Shown here in pieces: positions 8,562 to 17,101 of a DNA stretch of 64,000 nt (its first letter is position 1; each line of letters begins with the position of its first letter). The notes below the pieces were generated by a model that worked only from the letters and a program-made list of their open reading frames with translations, had not been told where the DNA came from and ran no database searches. Both the position numbers and the translations under genes were made by a program. The DNA is from Xanthomarina sp. F1114. GTDB taxonomy: Bacteria; Bacteroidota; Bacteroidia; Flavobacteriales; Flavobacteriaceae. The stretch spans positions 62,001 to 126,000 of the forward strand of contig NZ_JAPMLL010000010.1 of NCBI RefSeq assembly GCF_026410255.1, read 5' to 3'.

Positions 8562-9490
8562 GACTTAGGTAAAAACACCTCGGCCATCATGCAACGCGCA
8601 CTTCCACCTCCACAAGTCTCAATAGTCTCTAAAGAACTTGATAAGATATCACAATGTTTTTCTATGGTTTTAATTTGAACCGGAGTTAAGCAATCGTGAG
8701 CAGCTTGACTCATTACTAAGTAACATTGGTCGTTTTCTCCCTTAACTTGCAGCATATTTCCAGCAAAATTAGCAACTTGCTCTTCTGTAATAGCAATTAC
8801 TTCTTTCCCGTCTTCCTTTAATTGTTTTACAACATTTTTACGTTCTTTTTTATCGTCTATGGCATCTAAACAAATAACTGCAAATGTTTCTCCCAATGTC
8901 ATCATTACATTTGTGTGGTAGATAACCTTACGTGTGTCTTCTACGGTTTGATAGGCTGTAAAAATAACAGGAGTATATTCAAAATCCTCACAAAATTCAA
9001 TAAGTAAATCTTCATGAGCTCTTGCAGATAATGCACAGTATGCCTTTTTGTTAGCTCTATCTAAGATTAAGCTTCCTGTACCTTCCAGAAACACCTCTTC
9101 GTCTTCAGCCGAAGTATAATCAACAATTTGATTAATATGATAACCTAAGCTCTCAATTTCTTCGAGAACATCTTCTCTGCGTTCCACACGTCTATTTTCA
9201 GCAAACATTGGATATAAGGCAACATCCCCATTTTGGTGAAAAGAAATCCAGTTATTAGGGTAGATAGAATCTGGAGTATCAAACTCATCTGTATCACTAA
9301 CAACAATAACCTGAACACCTACTTGCCTCAACTTTTTAACAAACACATCAAATTCTTCTTGAGCTTGAGTATTAATTTCTGCATTCTTCAAGTCCAATTC
9401 TTCCTGAAAATAATTATTTACAGCAGTTTGCTCATTCATTCTAAAATTAATAGGACGAATCATTAAAATGGTATTTGTGGTCTGTTGCAT
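8558..9490 (-). CDS. ctlX: Citrulline hydrolase-type protein CtlX (amidinotransferase/deiminase superfamily)
   Basis: 310 residues with the guanidino-group-modifying beta/alpha propeller motifs. Visible are IYPNNWISFH near residue 80 (substrate Asp/Asn loop), a FLEGTGSLILDR segment, HTNVMMTLG carrying the catalytic His, and the C-terminal ETCGGGSARCMMAE with the nucleophilic Cys. The family was named for citrulline use in Francisella and is widespread in Bacteroidota; related folds include arginine deiminase and dimethylargininase, so the substrate is not certain. It is monocistronic, with TAATTTTG on the minus strand (9510-9517) as a likely -7 element. It overlaps the convergent kinase gene by 4 bases. 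Confidence 0.85.
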   Translation of the reverse strand: MQQTTNTILMIRPINFRMNEQTAVNNYFQEELDLKNAEINTQAQEEFDVFVKKLRQVGVQVIVVSDTDEFDTPDSIYPNNWISFHQNGDVALYPMFAENRRVERREDVLEEIESLGYHINQIVDYTSAEDEEVFLEGTGSLILDRANKKAYCALSARAHEDLLIEFCEDFEYTPVIFTAYQTVEDTRKVIYHTNVMMTLGETFAVICLDAIDDKKERKNVVKQLKEDGKEVIAITEEQVANFAGNMLQVKGENDQCYLVMSQAAHDCLTPVQIKTIEKHCDILSSSLETIETCGGGSARCMMAEVFLPKS

Positions 9491-9605
9491 AAGTTTATTT
9501 TTTAAAGTGCAAAATTACCTATTTAAAACGAAAAGATATTGTTTAAAGCAATAAAAATTGTTACTTTACTCTGTACATATTTACTTTATTTAATTACAAG
9601 AATTT

Positions 9606-10118
9606 ATGAAACGTTTATTAGTTATTATGCTGTGTTCGCAAGTACTTTTTCTATCGTGTATCGAGAGTAAAAGCACGAGAGAAATCAAACCTATAAATTG
9701 GGAAGAAAGAGAAATTAGCATGACCAAAACGGATAGTTTTAATTTAGGACAAAGTTACCTTTCTGTTTATTCTGAAATTTATAGCATTACAGAACACCGT
9801 ACCATTAATTTAACCGCTACTGTAAGCTTGAGAAATATTAGCCCTACTAAGGATATCTATTTATTAAATGCCAGTTATTACAATACTTCTGGAGAATTAT
9901 TAAGAACCTATTTTAATAAACCAGTAGCCTTAAAACCCTTAGAAACCTTAGAGATTATTATTGATGAAAATAATAAACACGGAGGTTCTGGTGCCAACTT
10001 TGTGTTTGATTGGGCCGTTGAAGACGAAAACGATCCAGAACCGCATTTTGAAGCTGTTATGATTTCTACTTCTGGACAGCAAGGGATTTCCTTTTTAACT
10101 CAAGGAGTCAAACTGTAA
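9606..10118 (+). CDS. DUF3124 lipoprotein
   Basis: 170 residues. The N-terminus MKRLLVIMLCSQVLFLSC ends in a lipobox (FLSC), so Cys18 should be lipidated and the protein tethered to a membrane. The mature part has alternating beta strands with TINLTATVSLRNISPTKDIYL and a conserved-looking VALKPLETLEIIIDENNKHGGSGANFV split over two strands, which fits DUF3124, a domain of unknown function. The C-terminus (AVMISTSGQQGISFLTQGV) also matches my recollection of the family. It is followed 91 bases later by an SdpI-like gene on the same strand. Confidence 0.75.
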   Translation: MKRLLVIMLCSQVLFLSCIESKSTREIKPINWEEREISMTKTDSFNLGQSYLSVYSEIYSITEHRTINLTATVSLRNISPTKDIYLLNASYYNTSGELLRTYFNKPVALKPLETLEIIIDENNKHGGSGANFVFDWAVEDENDPEPHFEAVMISTSGQQGISFLTQGVKL

Positions 10119-10209
10119 TTTATGTAATTAGTAATAAATTAATTATAAAGAAATATAATAAAGCCTAAATGAGCTGGCTAAAAAAAACCTTAAAAATCTA
10201 TACCAGAAA

Positions 10210-10551
10210 ATGCCAAGCACCAACCTGATATTTATAATTCCTGTTTCAACCGGACTCATTTTCATAATTTCGGGATTCATAATGCTAATATTTCCACCTC
10301 AAAAAATAAATAATCTTTACGGTTATAGATCTCCAAGTTCTAAGAGAAATCAAGAAACTTGGGATTTTGCTCAGAAATACTCCTCGAAGGAATTGATAAA
10401 ACTTGGAGGTTTATTAGCCTTATCTGGACTGCTTGGATTTATCTATCACCCAGTTAGAGACACAGCCATGATTATTGGTCTAGCATTAGTTATTTTAACT
10501 GTAATTATTCTCATAATTAGAGTGGAATCTGCAATAAAGAAGAATTTATAA
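10210..10551 (+). CDS. SdpI-family membrane protein
   Basis: 113 residues with three predicted membrane helices: one at the N-terminus (IFIIPVSTGLIFIISGFIML), one in the middle and one near the C-terminus. The segment LYGYRSPSSKRNQETWDFAQKY is the characteristic SdpI loop, where an R-T/S-x-x-S pattern precedes a conserved Trp and Ala. In Bacillus subtilis SdpI gives immunity to the SdpC toxin; short homologues in Bacteroidota have no toxin beside them and their role is unknown. None of the neighbours here encodes an Sdp toxin. Confidence 0.8.
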   Translation: MPSTNLIFIIPVSTGLIFIISGFIMLIFPPQKINNLYGYRSPSSKRNQETWDFAQKYSSKELIKLGGLLALSGLLGFIYHPVRDTAMIIGLALVILTVIILIIRVESAIKKNL

Positions 10552-10552
10552 A

Positions 10553-10570
10553 GACAGGTCGCAACCTGTC
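10553..10570. repeat. GC-richer hairpin without a T-tract between convergent genes
   Basis: GACAGGT (10553-10559) and ACCTGTC (10564-10570) form a perfect 7-bp stem around CGCA. There is no T-run on either side, so it is not a standard intrinsic terminator. It starts immediately after the SdpI-like stop codon and stands out from its AT-rich surroundings, which suggests a dispersed palindromic repeat. Confidence 0.5.
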
Positions 10571-10627
10571 CTAACAAGAATAACATCTATAAACCTAAAC
10601 AAATTACGCCACTAATCACCTTTTAAT

Positions 10628-11314
10628 CTAAGGTGTAGAATTCGCCACCTGCAACAACTTTCCATTATAAAATTGATGTCCTTCTAAAGAAAAATTTCCA
10701 ATATATTTCGACATTTCAAAAGCTGAAATTGGTGCTTCATAGCCTGGAAATGCTTCCTCTAACATCTCGGTTTGTACAGCGCCAAGAGCCAAAACATTAA
10801 AACTAGGTCCCGTTTCTTTAAATTCTTCTGCTAATAATTCAGTCAAAGATATCACGGCTCCTTTACTGGAACTATAAGCCGAAAGCCCAGGAAATTTAAC
10901 GCTTCCTTGAACACCACCCATTGAACTAATACTAACTACATGCCCCATTTTACCCATAAATGGAAGCACGGTTTTTATCATTTCTGAAACTCCAAAAACA
11001 TTGGTTCTATAAACCCACTCAAATTCCTCAAAAGTAGTTTCTATAAACGGTTTATTTAATAAGGCACCTGCATTATTGATTAAAATATCAACCTGTTTCC
11101 AATTATTTTTAATAAAATCTGTGATTTTACTAAAATTAGAAGGCTCAGTTATATCAAACGAAAACGTAGTAACATTCTCTAATTGAAGTGTTTCAACCGA
11201 AGCTTGATTTCTTGACAATGCCAATACTTGATGTCCTTGCTCTGCAAAATGCTTTACAAGCTCAAAACCGATTCCTCTACTAGTTCCTGTAATTATAATA
11301 TGTTTAGTTTTCAT
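10628..11314 (-). CDS. Short-chain dehydrogenase/reductase (SDR)
   Basis: 228 residues of classical SDR type, an NAD(P)-dependent oxidoreductase of unknown substrate. The cofactor motif TGTSRGIGFELV is at the N-terminus (TGxxxGIG), followed by the NNAG motif (ILINNAG). The catalytic Ser is in VSISSMGG and the Tyr/Lys pair in YSSSK. The Rossmann fold appears complete but the C-terminus is short. Its first 11 bases overlap the end of the M28 peptidase gene on the same strand, so the two are translationally linked. Confidence 0.88.
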   Translation of the reverse strand: MKTKHIIITGTSRGIGFELVKHFAEQGHQVLALSRNQASVETLQLENVTTFSFDITEPSNFSKITDFIKNNWKQVDILINNAGALLNKPFIETTFEEFEWVYRTNVFGVSEMIKTVLPFMGKMGHVVSISSMGGVQGSVKFPGLSAYSSSKGAVISLTELLAEEFKETGPSFNVLALGAVQTEMLEEAFPGYEAPISAFEMSKYIGNFSLEGHQFYNGKLLQVANSTP

Positions 11315-12326
11315 GTAATGTAATTTCTTTTGTTGGTGTTTTACTCATTCTTTCAATTACGGGAAGCATCTTATTCATTAAACTTGCCATATGCTCATAA
11401 TCTAACTGATCTGCTTCGTCTTTTACATGATGGTAATAGTCGTAATTAGATAAATCGCAAGACGAAATAGTCTGACTTGGCAATTTAAATTCCTCATAAA
11501 AAGGATAGTTATCAGAGGCTTTAAATAATTGATACTGCTTAGCAACTTCCGATAAACCTACAAGATTAGTTCCAGCATATTCGTTGATTTTATCTGCCAT
11601 ATTAGAGCTGTCATACCCTGTTACAAAAGCAACATATTCTCTGTCTGTAAACGGAACTCCAATCATTTCGAAATTTAACAAAGTGTACAGATTTATTTCT
11701 TCAGTCTTTAATTTTTTAGCCAAGTGTTTGGCACCTAACAAGCCCATTTCTTCTGCAGAAAATAAGACAAACATCAAGCTTCTTCCATTTGACTTAGTTT
11801 TTGTAAAGTATTTTGCTAAAGCTAAAACTGCACTGGTTCCAGCTGCATTGTCGTTAGCTCCATTGGCAATAGAATCAGTTCCTACAGCTTTTCCATAGCC
11901 AATATGATCGTAATGTCCGCCAAGAATGATAACCTCTTCTTTTAGTTTTTCATCATTCCCTTCAAGAAAACCAATGATGTTATATGCATTCTTTTCACCT
12001 ACTTTAAAACTATCTCTATAAGTTTCAAAATAAGGTTTAAGCTTATAGCTCTTAAACTTATTCTCTATATAAGAAGCTGCTTGCTCAATACCTTCAGTTC
12101 CAGTATTCCTTCCTTTTAATTCATCTGAAGCTAAAAACTCAACCGTTTCTTTAAGTTCTATACTTGTTATTGGTTTGGAGTCTGAAGACGAAGTCATTAT
12201 AACATCGTTTTTTGAAGGACTAGGAATCGAATTCTGACTAGGATCTTCATTATTCATTACAACCTTTGTAGACTTACAAGCCACTAAAAGAAATACAAAG
12301 CCAAAGAGGGTTAAAAAGTGTTTCAT
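11304..12326 (-). CDS. M28-family zinc metallopeptidase, lipoprotein
   Basis: 340 residues. MKHFLTLFGFVFLLVACKS ends in a lipobox (LVAC). The mature enzyme is an M28 aminopeptidase-like domain with zinc-ligand motifs GGHYDHIGYG (His), GANDNAAGTS (bridging Asp), LFSAEEMGLLG (Glu/Glu) and YYHHVKDEAD (last His). The ligand usually found as Asp in NLDMIG is Glu here (NFEMIG), a variation I believe also occurs in other M28 members. It probably trims extracellular or periplasmic peptides. It forms an overlapping pair with the downstream SDR gene. Confidence 0.88.
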   Translation of the reverse strand: MKHFLTLFGFVFLLVACKSTKVVMNNEDPSQNSIPSPSKNDVIMTSSSDSKPITSIELKETVEFLASDELKGRNTGTEGIEQAASYIENKFKSYKLKPYFETYRDSFKVGEKNAYNIIGFLEGNDEKLKEEVIILGGHYDHIGYGKAVGTDSIANGANDNAAGTSAVLALAKYFTKTKSNGRSLMFVLFSAEEMGLLGAKHLAKKLKTEEINLYTLLNFEMIGVPFTDREYVAFVTGYDSSNMADKINEYAGTNLVGLSEVAKQYQLFKASDNYPFYEEFKLPSQTISSCDLSNYDYYHHVKDEADQLDYEHMASLMNKMLPVIERMSKTPTKEITLHEN

Positions 12327-12353
12327 GAGTTTTATTATATTTTGTTTAAAGAT

Positions 12354-12387
12354 AAAAAAACCTGTTTCATTTTAAATGAAACAGGTT
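12354..12387 (-). terminator. Intrinsic terminator of the pdhA-pdhC operon
   Basis: AACCTGTTTCATTT (12359-12372) and AAATGAAACAGGTT (12374-12387) form a perfect 14-bp stem. Reading the minus strand from the end of pdhC, the hairpin is followed by a T-run (the A-run at 12354-12360). Confidence 0.85.
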
Positions 12388-12422
12388 AATAATATACTTA
12401 GTTTGGTTTAATATAAAAATAA

Positions 12423-14069
12423 TTATACCAACATGGTTACAGGGTTTTCTATATAACCTTTTAAAGTAAGTAGAAATTCTGATCCTGTTGCTCCATCAAC
12501 TGTTCTGTGATCGCAAGCCATGGTTAATTTCATGGTATTTCCAACTACTATTTGCCCATTTTTAACCACTGGTTTTTCAACAATAGCTCCAACAGATAAA
12601 ATAGCAGAGTTAGGTTGATTGATAATAGATGTAAAGCTCTCTATTCCAAACATTCCTAAATTAGAAATAGTAAAGGTGCTTCCTTCCATTTCTTGCGGTG
12701 TCAGTTTTTTATTTCTAGCTTTTCCTGCAAATTCCTTAACAGACGCTCCAATTTGCGTTAAACTTTGCTCGTTAGCAAATTTTACTACCGGAACAACCAA
12801 ACCATCTGGAACTGCAACTGCTACACCAATATGCACATGGTTATTTAATTTCATTTTATCGTCAAACCATTGCGAGTTTACTTGTGGATGTTTCTTTAAA
12901 GCCAACGCACAAGCCTTAACAACTATATCGTTATACGAAATTTTTGTGTCTGGTAACGAATTATATTGAGCACGGAAAGCCATAGCATTTTCCATATCAA
13001 ACTCCACATTTAAATAGTAATGCGGTGCAGTAAATTTAGATTCCGCTAAACGCTTAGCTATAACCTTACGCATTTGAGAGTGCTTTACCTCATCGAAATC
13101 TTCTTGTCCTGTTGGAACAAATTTCCCAACTGAAGCCGTAGCCGAAGGACTAAAGTTTTCTATATCGCGTTTTATAATTCTTCCATTTTCTCCAGAACCT
13201 TTTACTTGAGAGATATTAATTCCTTTCTCATCGGCCATTTTTTTAGCTAATGGAGAAATAAATACCCTTCCTGAATCTGAAGATGATGCCGAAGTGGAAC
13301 TTGAAGATGATACTTCTTTTTTAGTTTCCGTCTTAACAGGTTCTTCCTTTTCTTTTTTAGGCGCTTCTTTTGATGAAGCTTCATTTTTAGAGGAAGCACC
13401 TTCTGCTTTAAAGTTTTTAGCAATATTTGAAACATCTGTTCCTTCCGGACCAATAATGGCTAAAAGAGCATCCACCTTAGCCGACTCTCCTTCTTTTAAA
13501 CCTATATATAATAAAGTTCCAGCTTGAAAACTTTCGAATTCCATAGTGGCTTTATCTGTTTCAATTTCTGCCAGGATATCGCCTTCAGAAACTTCTTCTC
13601 CTATTTTTTTAAGCCATGTAGCCACGGTACCTTCTTCCATGGTATCGCTTAAACGTGGCATAGTAACTACAGTTACTCCTTCTGGTAATTCTGTGTCTGA
13701 TTCTTCTTCTGATTCTGAATCGGCTTTTTCTTGCCCCGTTTCTTCGTCCTTAGACCTGTCTTTATCCTCAGATGGCTCTTCAGATTTATTTTCTGATTTA
13801 GAACTGGATATTAAATCTGAAATATCTTCTCCCTCTTCGCCAATAATCGCTAATAACTCATCAACTTTTGTTGTCTCTCCTTCTTGCACCCCAATATGAA
13901 GCAAGGTTCCTTCATGAAACGACTCGAACTCCATAGTTGCTTTATCTGTTTCAATTTCAGCAAGAATATCGCCTTCTTCAATTTTATCTCCAACTTTTTT
14001 CAACCAAGTAGCAACGGTACCTTCTTCCATGGTATCGCTTAAACGTGGCATGTTTATAATTTCAGCCAT
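12423..14069 (-). CDS. pdhC: Pyruvate dehydrogenase E2, dihydrolipoamide acetyltransferase with two lipoyl domains
   Basis: 548 residues, the core of the pyruvate dehydrogenase complex, transferring acetyl from lipoyl-lysine to CoA. Two lipoyl domains (about residues 3-78 and 135-210) each carry the lipoylation motif ETDKATMEFES. They are separated by an acidic Ser/Glu linker. A second flexible Ser/Lys/Glu linker leads to the peripheral-subunit-binding domain (FISPLAKKMADEKGINIS). The C-terminal catalytic domain ends with the active-site motif DHRTVDGATG. The gene starts 3 bases after pdhA, so the two are co-transcribed. E1-beta and E3 are not in the window. Confidence 0.95.
   Translation of the reverse strand: MAEIINMPRLSDTMEEGTVATWLKKVGDKIEEGDILAEIETDKATMEFESFHEGTLLHIGVQEGETTKVDELLAIIGEEGEDISDLISSSKSENKSEEPSEDKDRSKDEETGQEKADSESEEESDTELPEGVTVVTMPRLSDTMEEGTVATWLKKIGEEVSEGDILAEIETDKATMEFESFQAGTLLYIGLKEGESAKVDALLAIIGPEGTDVSNIAKNFKAEGASSKNEASSKEAPKKEKEEPVKTETKKEVSSSSSTSASSSDSGRVFISPLAKKMADEKGINISQVKGSGENGRIIKRDIENFSPSATASVGKFVPTGQEDFDEVKHSQMRKVIAKRLAESKFTAPHYYLNVEFDMENAMAFRAQYNSLPDTKISYNDIVVKACALALKKHPQVNSQWFDDKMKLNNHVHIGVAVAVPDGLVVPVVKFANEQSLTQIGASVKEFAGKARNKKLTPQEMEGSTFTISNLGMFGIESFTSIINQPNSAILSVGAIVEKPVVKNGQIVVGNTMKLTMACDHRTVDGATGSEFLLTLKGYIENPVTMLV
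13624..14051 (-). repeat. 38-bp perfect direct repeat marking the duplicated lipoyl domains
   Basis: The 38 bases at 13624-13661 are identical to those at 14014-14051, 390 bases (130 codons) apart. They encode the MPRLSDTMEEGTVATW start of each lipoyl domain. The identity extends, with scattered differences, over much of both domains. Confidence 0.9.
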
Positions 14070-14072
14070 AGC

Positions 14073-15071
14073 TTATATTTTGTGTTGTATAAATGGATAA
14101 TCTTTTTGATCGTAAACAGCATCGTACATAACGTTTAATTCTGGATACGGAGATTCTTCAGCAAATTTTTCGCATTCGCTAACTAAATCTTTTACACGCT
14201 TATCTATTTTCTTTATATCGGCTTCCGAAGCATATTTCTTTTCAAGAATAATATCTTTTACCTGAGTAATAGGGTCTATTTTCTTGTATTCTGCTACTTC
14301 ATCCTTTGTTCTGTAATGCTGGGCATCACTCATCGAGTGACCTCTATATCTATATGTTTTTAACTCTAAGAAAGTTGGTCCATCTCCACGTCTGGCTCTT
14401 TGAATAGCCTCATCGAAAGCTTCAGCAACTTTTACAGGATTCATACCATCTACTGGGCCACATGGCATTTCGTATCCTAAACCAAGTTTCCAAATATCTG
14501 TATGGTTGGCTGTACGTTCTACAGATGTTCCCATAGCATAACCATTGTTTTCGCAAACAAAAACAACTGGAAGCTTCCAGTTCATAGCCATATTAAAGGT
14601 TTCATGAAGAGAACCTTGTCTGGCTGCTCCATCTCCAAAACAACATAAGGTAACAGCGTCTATATTATGGTATTTATCTCCAAAAGCAATTCCTGCTCCT
14701 AATGGAATTTGTCCGCCAACAATTCCGTGGCCTCCATAAAAACGATGTTCTTTAGAAAAAATATGCATAGAACCACCAAGACCTTGAGAGGTTCCAGTAG
14801 CTTTCCCATACAATTCTGCCATAACACGTTTAGGATCAGCCCCCATCCCTATGGGTTGTACGTGATTTCGGTATGCCGTAATCATTTTGTCCTTAGTCAA
14901 ATCCATGGCGTGTAAAGCACCAGCTAAAATAGCTTCTTGACCATTATACAAGTGAAGAAATCCTCTTACTTTTTGTTGAATATAAACGGCAGCAAGTTTG
15001 TCTTCAAACTTTCTCCAGAACAACATATCCTCATACCATTTTAGGTAAACTTCTTTGGTTATTTTTTGCAT
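14073..15071 (-). CDS. pdhA: Pyruvate dehydrogenase E1 component, alpha subunit
   Basis: 332 residues, the separate alpha subunit of a heterotetrameric E1, which decarboxylates pyruvate using thiamine diphosphate. The TPP-binding motif is visible as GDGAARQGSLHETFNMA with the later ENNGYAMGTS. The conserved MHIFSKEHRFYGGHGIVGGQ and the phosphorylation-loop-like YRYRGHSMSDAQHYRTK are present. It is first in a two-gene unit with pdhC. The beta subunit gene is absent, which I recall as common in flavobacteria. TACTTTTG on the minus strand (15164-15171) is a candidate -7 element 92 bases upstream. Confidence 0.95.
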   Translation of the reverse strand: MQKITKEVYLKWYEDMLFWRKFEDKLAAVYIQQKVRGFLHLYNGQEAILAGALHAMDLTKDKMITAYRNHVQPIGMGADPKRVMAELYGKATGTSQGLGGSMHIFSKEHRFYGGHGIVGGQIPLGAGIAFGDKYHNIDAVTLCCFGDGAARQGSLHETFNMAMNWKLPVVFVCENNGYAMGTSVERTANHTDIWKLGLGYEMPCGPVDGMNPVKVAEAFDEAIQRARRGDGPTFLELKTYRYRGHSMSDAQHYRTKDEVAEYKKIDPITQVKDIILEKKYASEADIKKIDKRVKDLVSECEKFAEESPYPELNVMYDAVYDQKDYPFIQHKI

Positions 15072-15246
15072 TTAATTACATATTAAAAAATATTTTTCAA
15101 TATAAACCTCTTTAGGGTTTAAGAACATTTTCCTCATTTTTAGAAACAAGGAGAAACAGTCTACAAAAGTAACACTTTAGTCACTAATGAAAAAACTGTA
15201 AATCGTAAAATTTTAGCTGAAGACTCTTAAAACTTTTAAAACTCCT

Positions 15247-15729
15247 TTATAAGACAGCCTTATCGAATATTAAAGGCAATAAGTTTGCTAAGGAATGAGA
15301 TCTCATAACCTTCCCTGTCTCCCCCATAAAGTAGATTTCAATATTGGAATTCTGTTTTACTTCATATTCTGCAATAGCTTGCCTACAAGCACCACAAGGA
15401 GGAATAGGGTGAATAGTTTGATGTATTTTAGAACCTGCAATAATAGCCATTCTAACTATTTTAGCGTCTGGATATTGAGACCCAGCATAATAAATAGCTG
15501 TTCGTTCTGCACATAAACCTGACGGATAAGAAGCATTTTCTTGGTTGCTTCCTAAAATTATTTCGTTATTATCTAATAAAATTGCTGCACCAACACTAAA
15601 CTTCGAATAAGGTGAATATGAATTATTTCTAGCAATAGCCGCCTGATCCATCAATGCAACAACCTCCTTTGGCAATTCTTCTAAATTGTCGTAAACGTTT
15701 AATTTAGATTCAATTATTATTTCTTTCAT
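15247..15729 (-). CDS. cdd: Cytidine deaminase
   Basis: 160 residues, homotetramer-type zinc enzyme that deaminates cytidine and deoxycytidine in pyrimidine salvage. The zinc and catalytic motifs are intact: CAERTAIYYAG (Cys, catalytic Glu) and PCGACRQAIAEYE (two Cys). The substrate segment SPYSKFSVGAAILLDNN is also typical. It is separated from porV by a strong terminator and from pdhA by about 175 bases, so it is probably monocistronic. Confidence 0.95.
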   Translation of the reverse strand: MKEIIIESKLNVYDNLEELPKEVVALMDQAAIARNNSYSPYSKFSVGAAILLDNNEIILGSNQENASYPSGLCAERTAIYYAGSQYPDAKIVRMAIIAGSKIHQTIHPIPPCGACRQAIAEYEVKQNSNIEIYFMGETGKVMRSHSLANLLPLIFDKAVL

Positions 15730-15770
15730 TTGTTTGAAATATACTTAAAGATAATGATACTATTTCAGAC

Positions 15771-15803
15771 AAAAAAACTATTGCGATTGGCAATAGTTTT
15801 TTT
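15771..15803 (-). terminator. Strong intrinsic terminator between porV and cdd
   Basis: AAAAAAACTATTGC (15771-15784) and GCAATAGTTTTTTT (15790-15803) are perfect 14-bp complements around GATTG. It has T-tracts on both strands, lies 20 bases after the porV stop and isolates cdd from porU-porV. Confidence 0.88.
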
Positions 15804-15823
15804 GTGGGCTTTTAAAATATAGC

Positions 15824-17068
15824 TTAATACTCTGTATAAGCTTCTCTGTCTATATTGAAAGTTAAAGAAAAACGCAAGGTGTTTTCTAATGGACTAGGCA
15901 CTTTTGATGCCGAGAACAGATAAGACAAGTCAATACCAATAACATTGTATTTAAATCCTGCTCCTATAGCAAAAAACTGTCTGGCTCCTTTTTCTGGACT
16001 TTCATGGAAATATCCAGCTCTAAAAGCAAAAGAGTCCTGGTAATAATACTCTGCCCCTAAAGCCCAGGTCCATTCTTGCATTTCTTCGCTAAAACCTCCA
16101 GGTGCATCAGCAAAAGACTGGAACATACCTTTCATGAAACCAACGTCCGGGTCTTTTCCTTCAATAATATAATTGGTGTCCCTTTCAATTAGATTGTCTA
16201 CTGACGCGTCATAAACGCCATCTCCATCAACATCTTCATACACCAACTTTGTTCCTGTTATTGGCGGTGTTGGTACTAATAGTTTTGTAAACTCGGTAGA
16301 TAATGAAATTTTATTATAATCGTCTAAAATAAAATCAAATCCTGCTCCTAAACGTAAAGTTGTAGGCTGAAAGTTTTCTTGCCCCCCTTCGTCGTACTTA
16401 AATTTTGGTCCTATATTCTGAATAGCAAATCCAAACCTGTATTTACCATTAAAACTATTATATGCTTCCTCTTCACTTTGGTAAAAACCTGATATATCTA
16501 CACCAAACGTACTAGCTGCAGAAGTATCGTTATTACCATCCGGAATTTTCAAATCTGAATTTAAATAACGCATAGCAACTGCCATTCCAAATGCATCACT
16601 TAATCTCAATCCATAAGAAAGATCGAAAGTAAACTCGTTCGGACTTTGGATTAATGGGGTTTGATTTTCATCTTCAACAAACTCAATATCTCCTAAAGAA
16701 AAATATCTAAAACTAGCTGCAAAAGAACTTCTTTCATTCAATCTATTAAAGTAGGTTACATTTCCTAAGAAAATATCATTTACTAATTTACTTAAATAAG
16801 GTGTATAACTTATTGCAACTCCTTGTTTGGTTTCAGAAAACACATATTTAGAAGCGTTCCATTGTTGCGAAAAACCATCAGCAGAAGTAGCTACCCCCAT
16901 GTCTCCCATAGCAGCTGCACGTGCATCTGATGCAATAAGTAAGAAAGGAACTCCTGTTGTTATAACTCTCGAGTCGTAGGGATTAGGAGTTATTTCTTCA
17001 ACAATATTTTGAGCTTGCATTTGAACAGCAAAAACGAATGCCGACAATATTAAAATTGATTTCTTCAT
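15824..17068 (-). CDS. porV: Type IX secretion outer-membrane protein PorV (LptO)
   Basis: 414 residues with a signal peptide (MKKSILILSAFVFAVQMQAQ) and a FadL-like outer-membrane barrel. The family landmark GVPFLLIASDARAAAMGDMG lies right after the signal peptide, followed by GVATSADGFSQQWNASKY. In characterised Bacteroidota PorV forms the attachment complex with PorU and carries cargo from the translocon to the sortase. It begins 33 bases after porU on the same strand, with a possible internal -7 element (TATATTTG on the minus strand, 17086-17093). It ends in a barrel-type terminus, LRFSLTFNIDREAYTEY. Confidence 0.94.
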   Translation of the reverse strand: MKKSILILSAFVFAVQMQAQNIVEEITPNPYDSRVITTGVPFLLIASDARAAAMGDMGVATSADGFSQQWNASKYVFSETKQGVAISYTPYLSKLVNDIFLGNVTYFNRLNERSSFAASFRYFSLGDIEFVEDENQTPLIQSPNEFTFDLSYGLRLSDAFGMAVAMRYLNSDLKIPDGNNDTSAASTFGVDISGFYQSEEEAYNSFNGKYRFGFAIQNIGPKFKYDEGGQENFQPTTLRLGAGFDFILDDYNKISLSTEFTKLLVPTPPITGTKLVYEDVDGDGVYDASVDNLIERDTNYIIEGKDPDVGFMKGMFQSFADAPGGFSEEMQEWTWALGAEYYYQDSFAFRAGYFHESPEKGARQFFAIGAGFKYNVIGIDLSYLFSASKVPSPLENTLRFSLTFNIDREAYTEY

Positions 17069-17101
17069 AAATTATTTTTATTTAACAAATATATATTTTT
17101 A

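Noticed and set aside
10169-10228. 19-codon ORF MSWLKKTLKIYTRKCQAPT overlapping the SdpI-like start
   Set aside because: Too short, overlaps the next gene out of frame, and shows no leader-peptide feature such as codon runs or an attenuator.
13247-13899. Several 60-117-codon ORFs inside pdhC on both strands
   Set aside because: They are mirror or frame-shifted readings of the Ser/Glu/Lys-rich linkers of E2.
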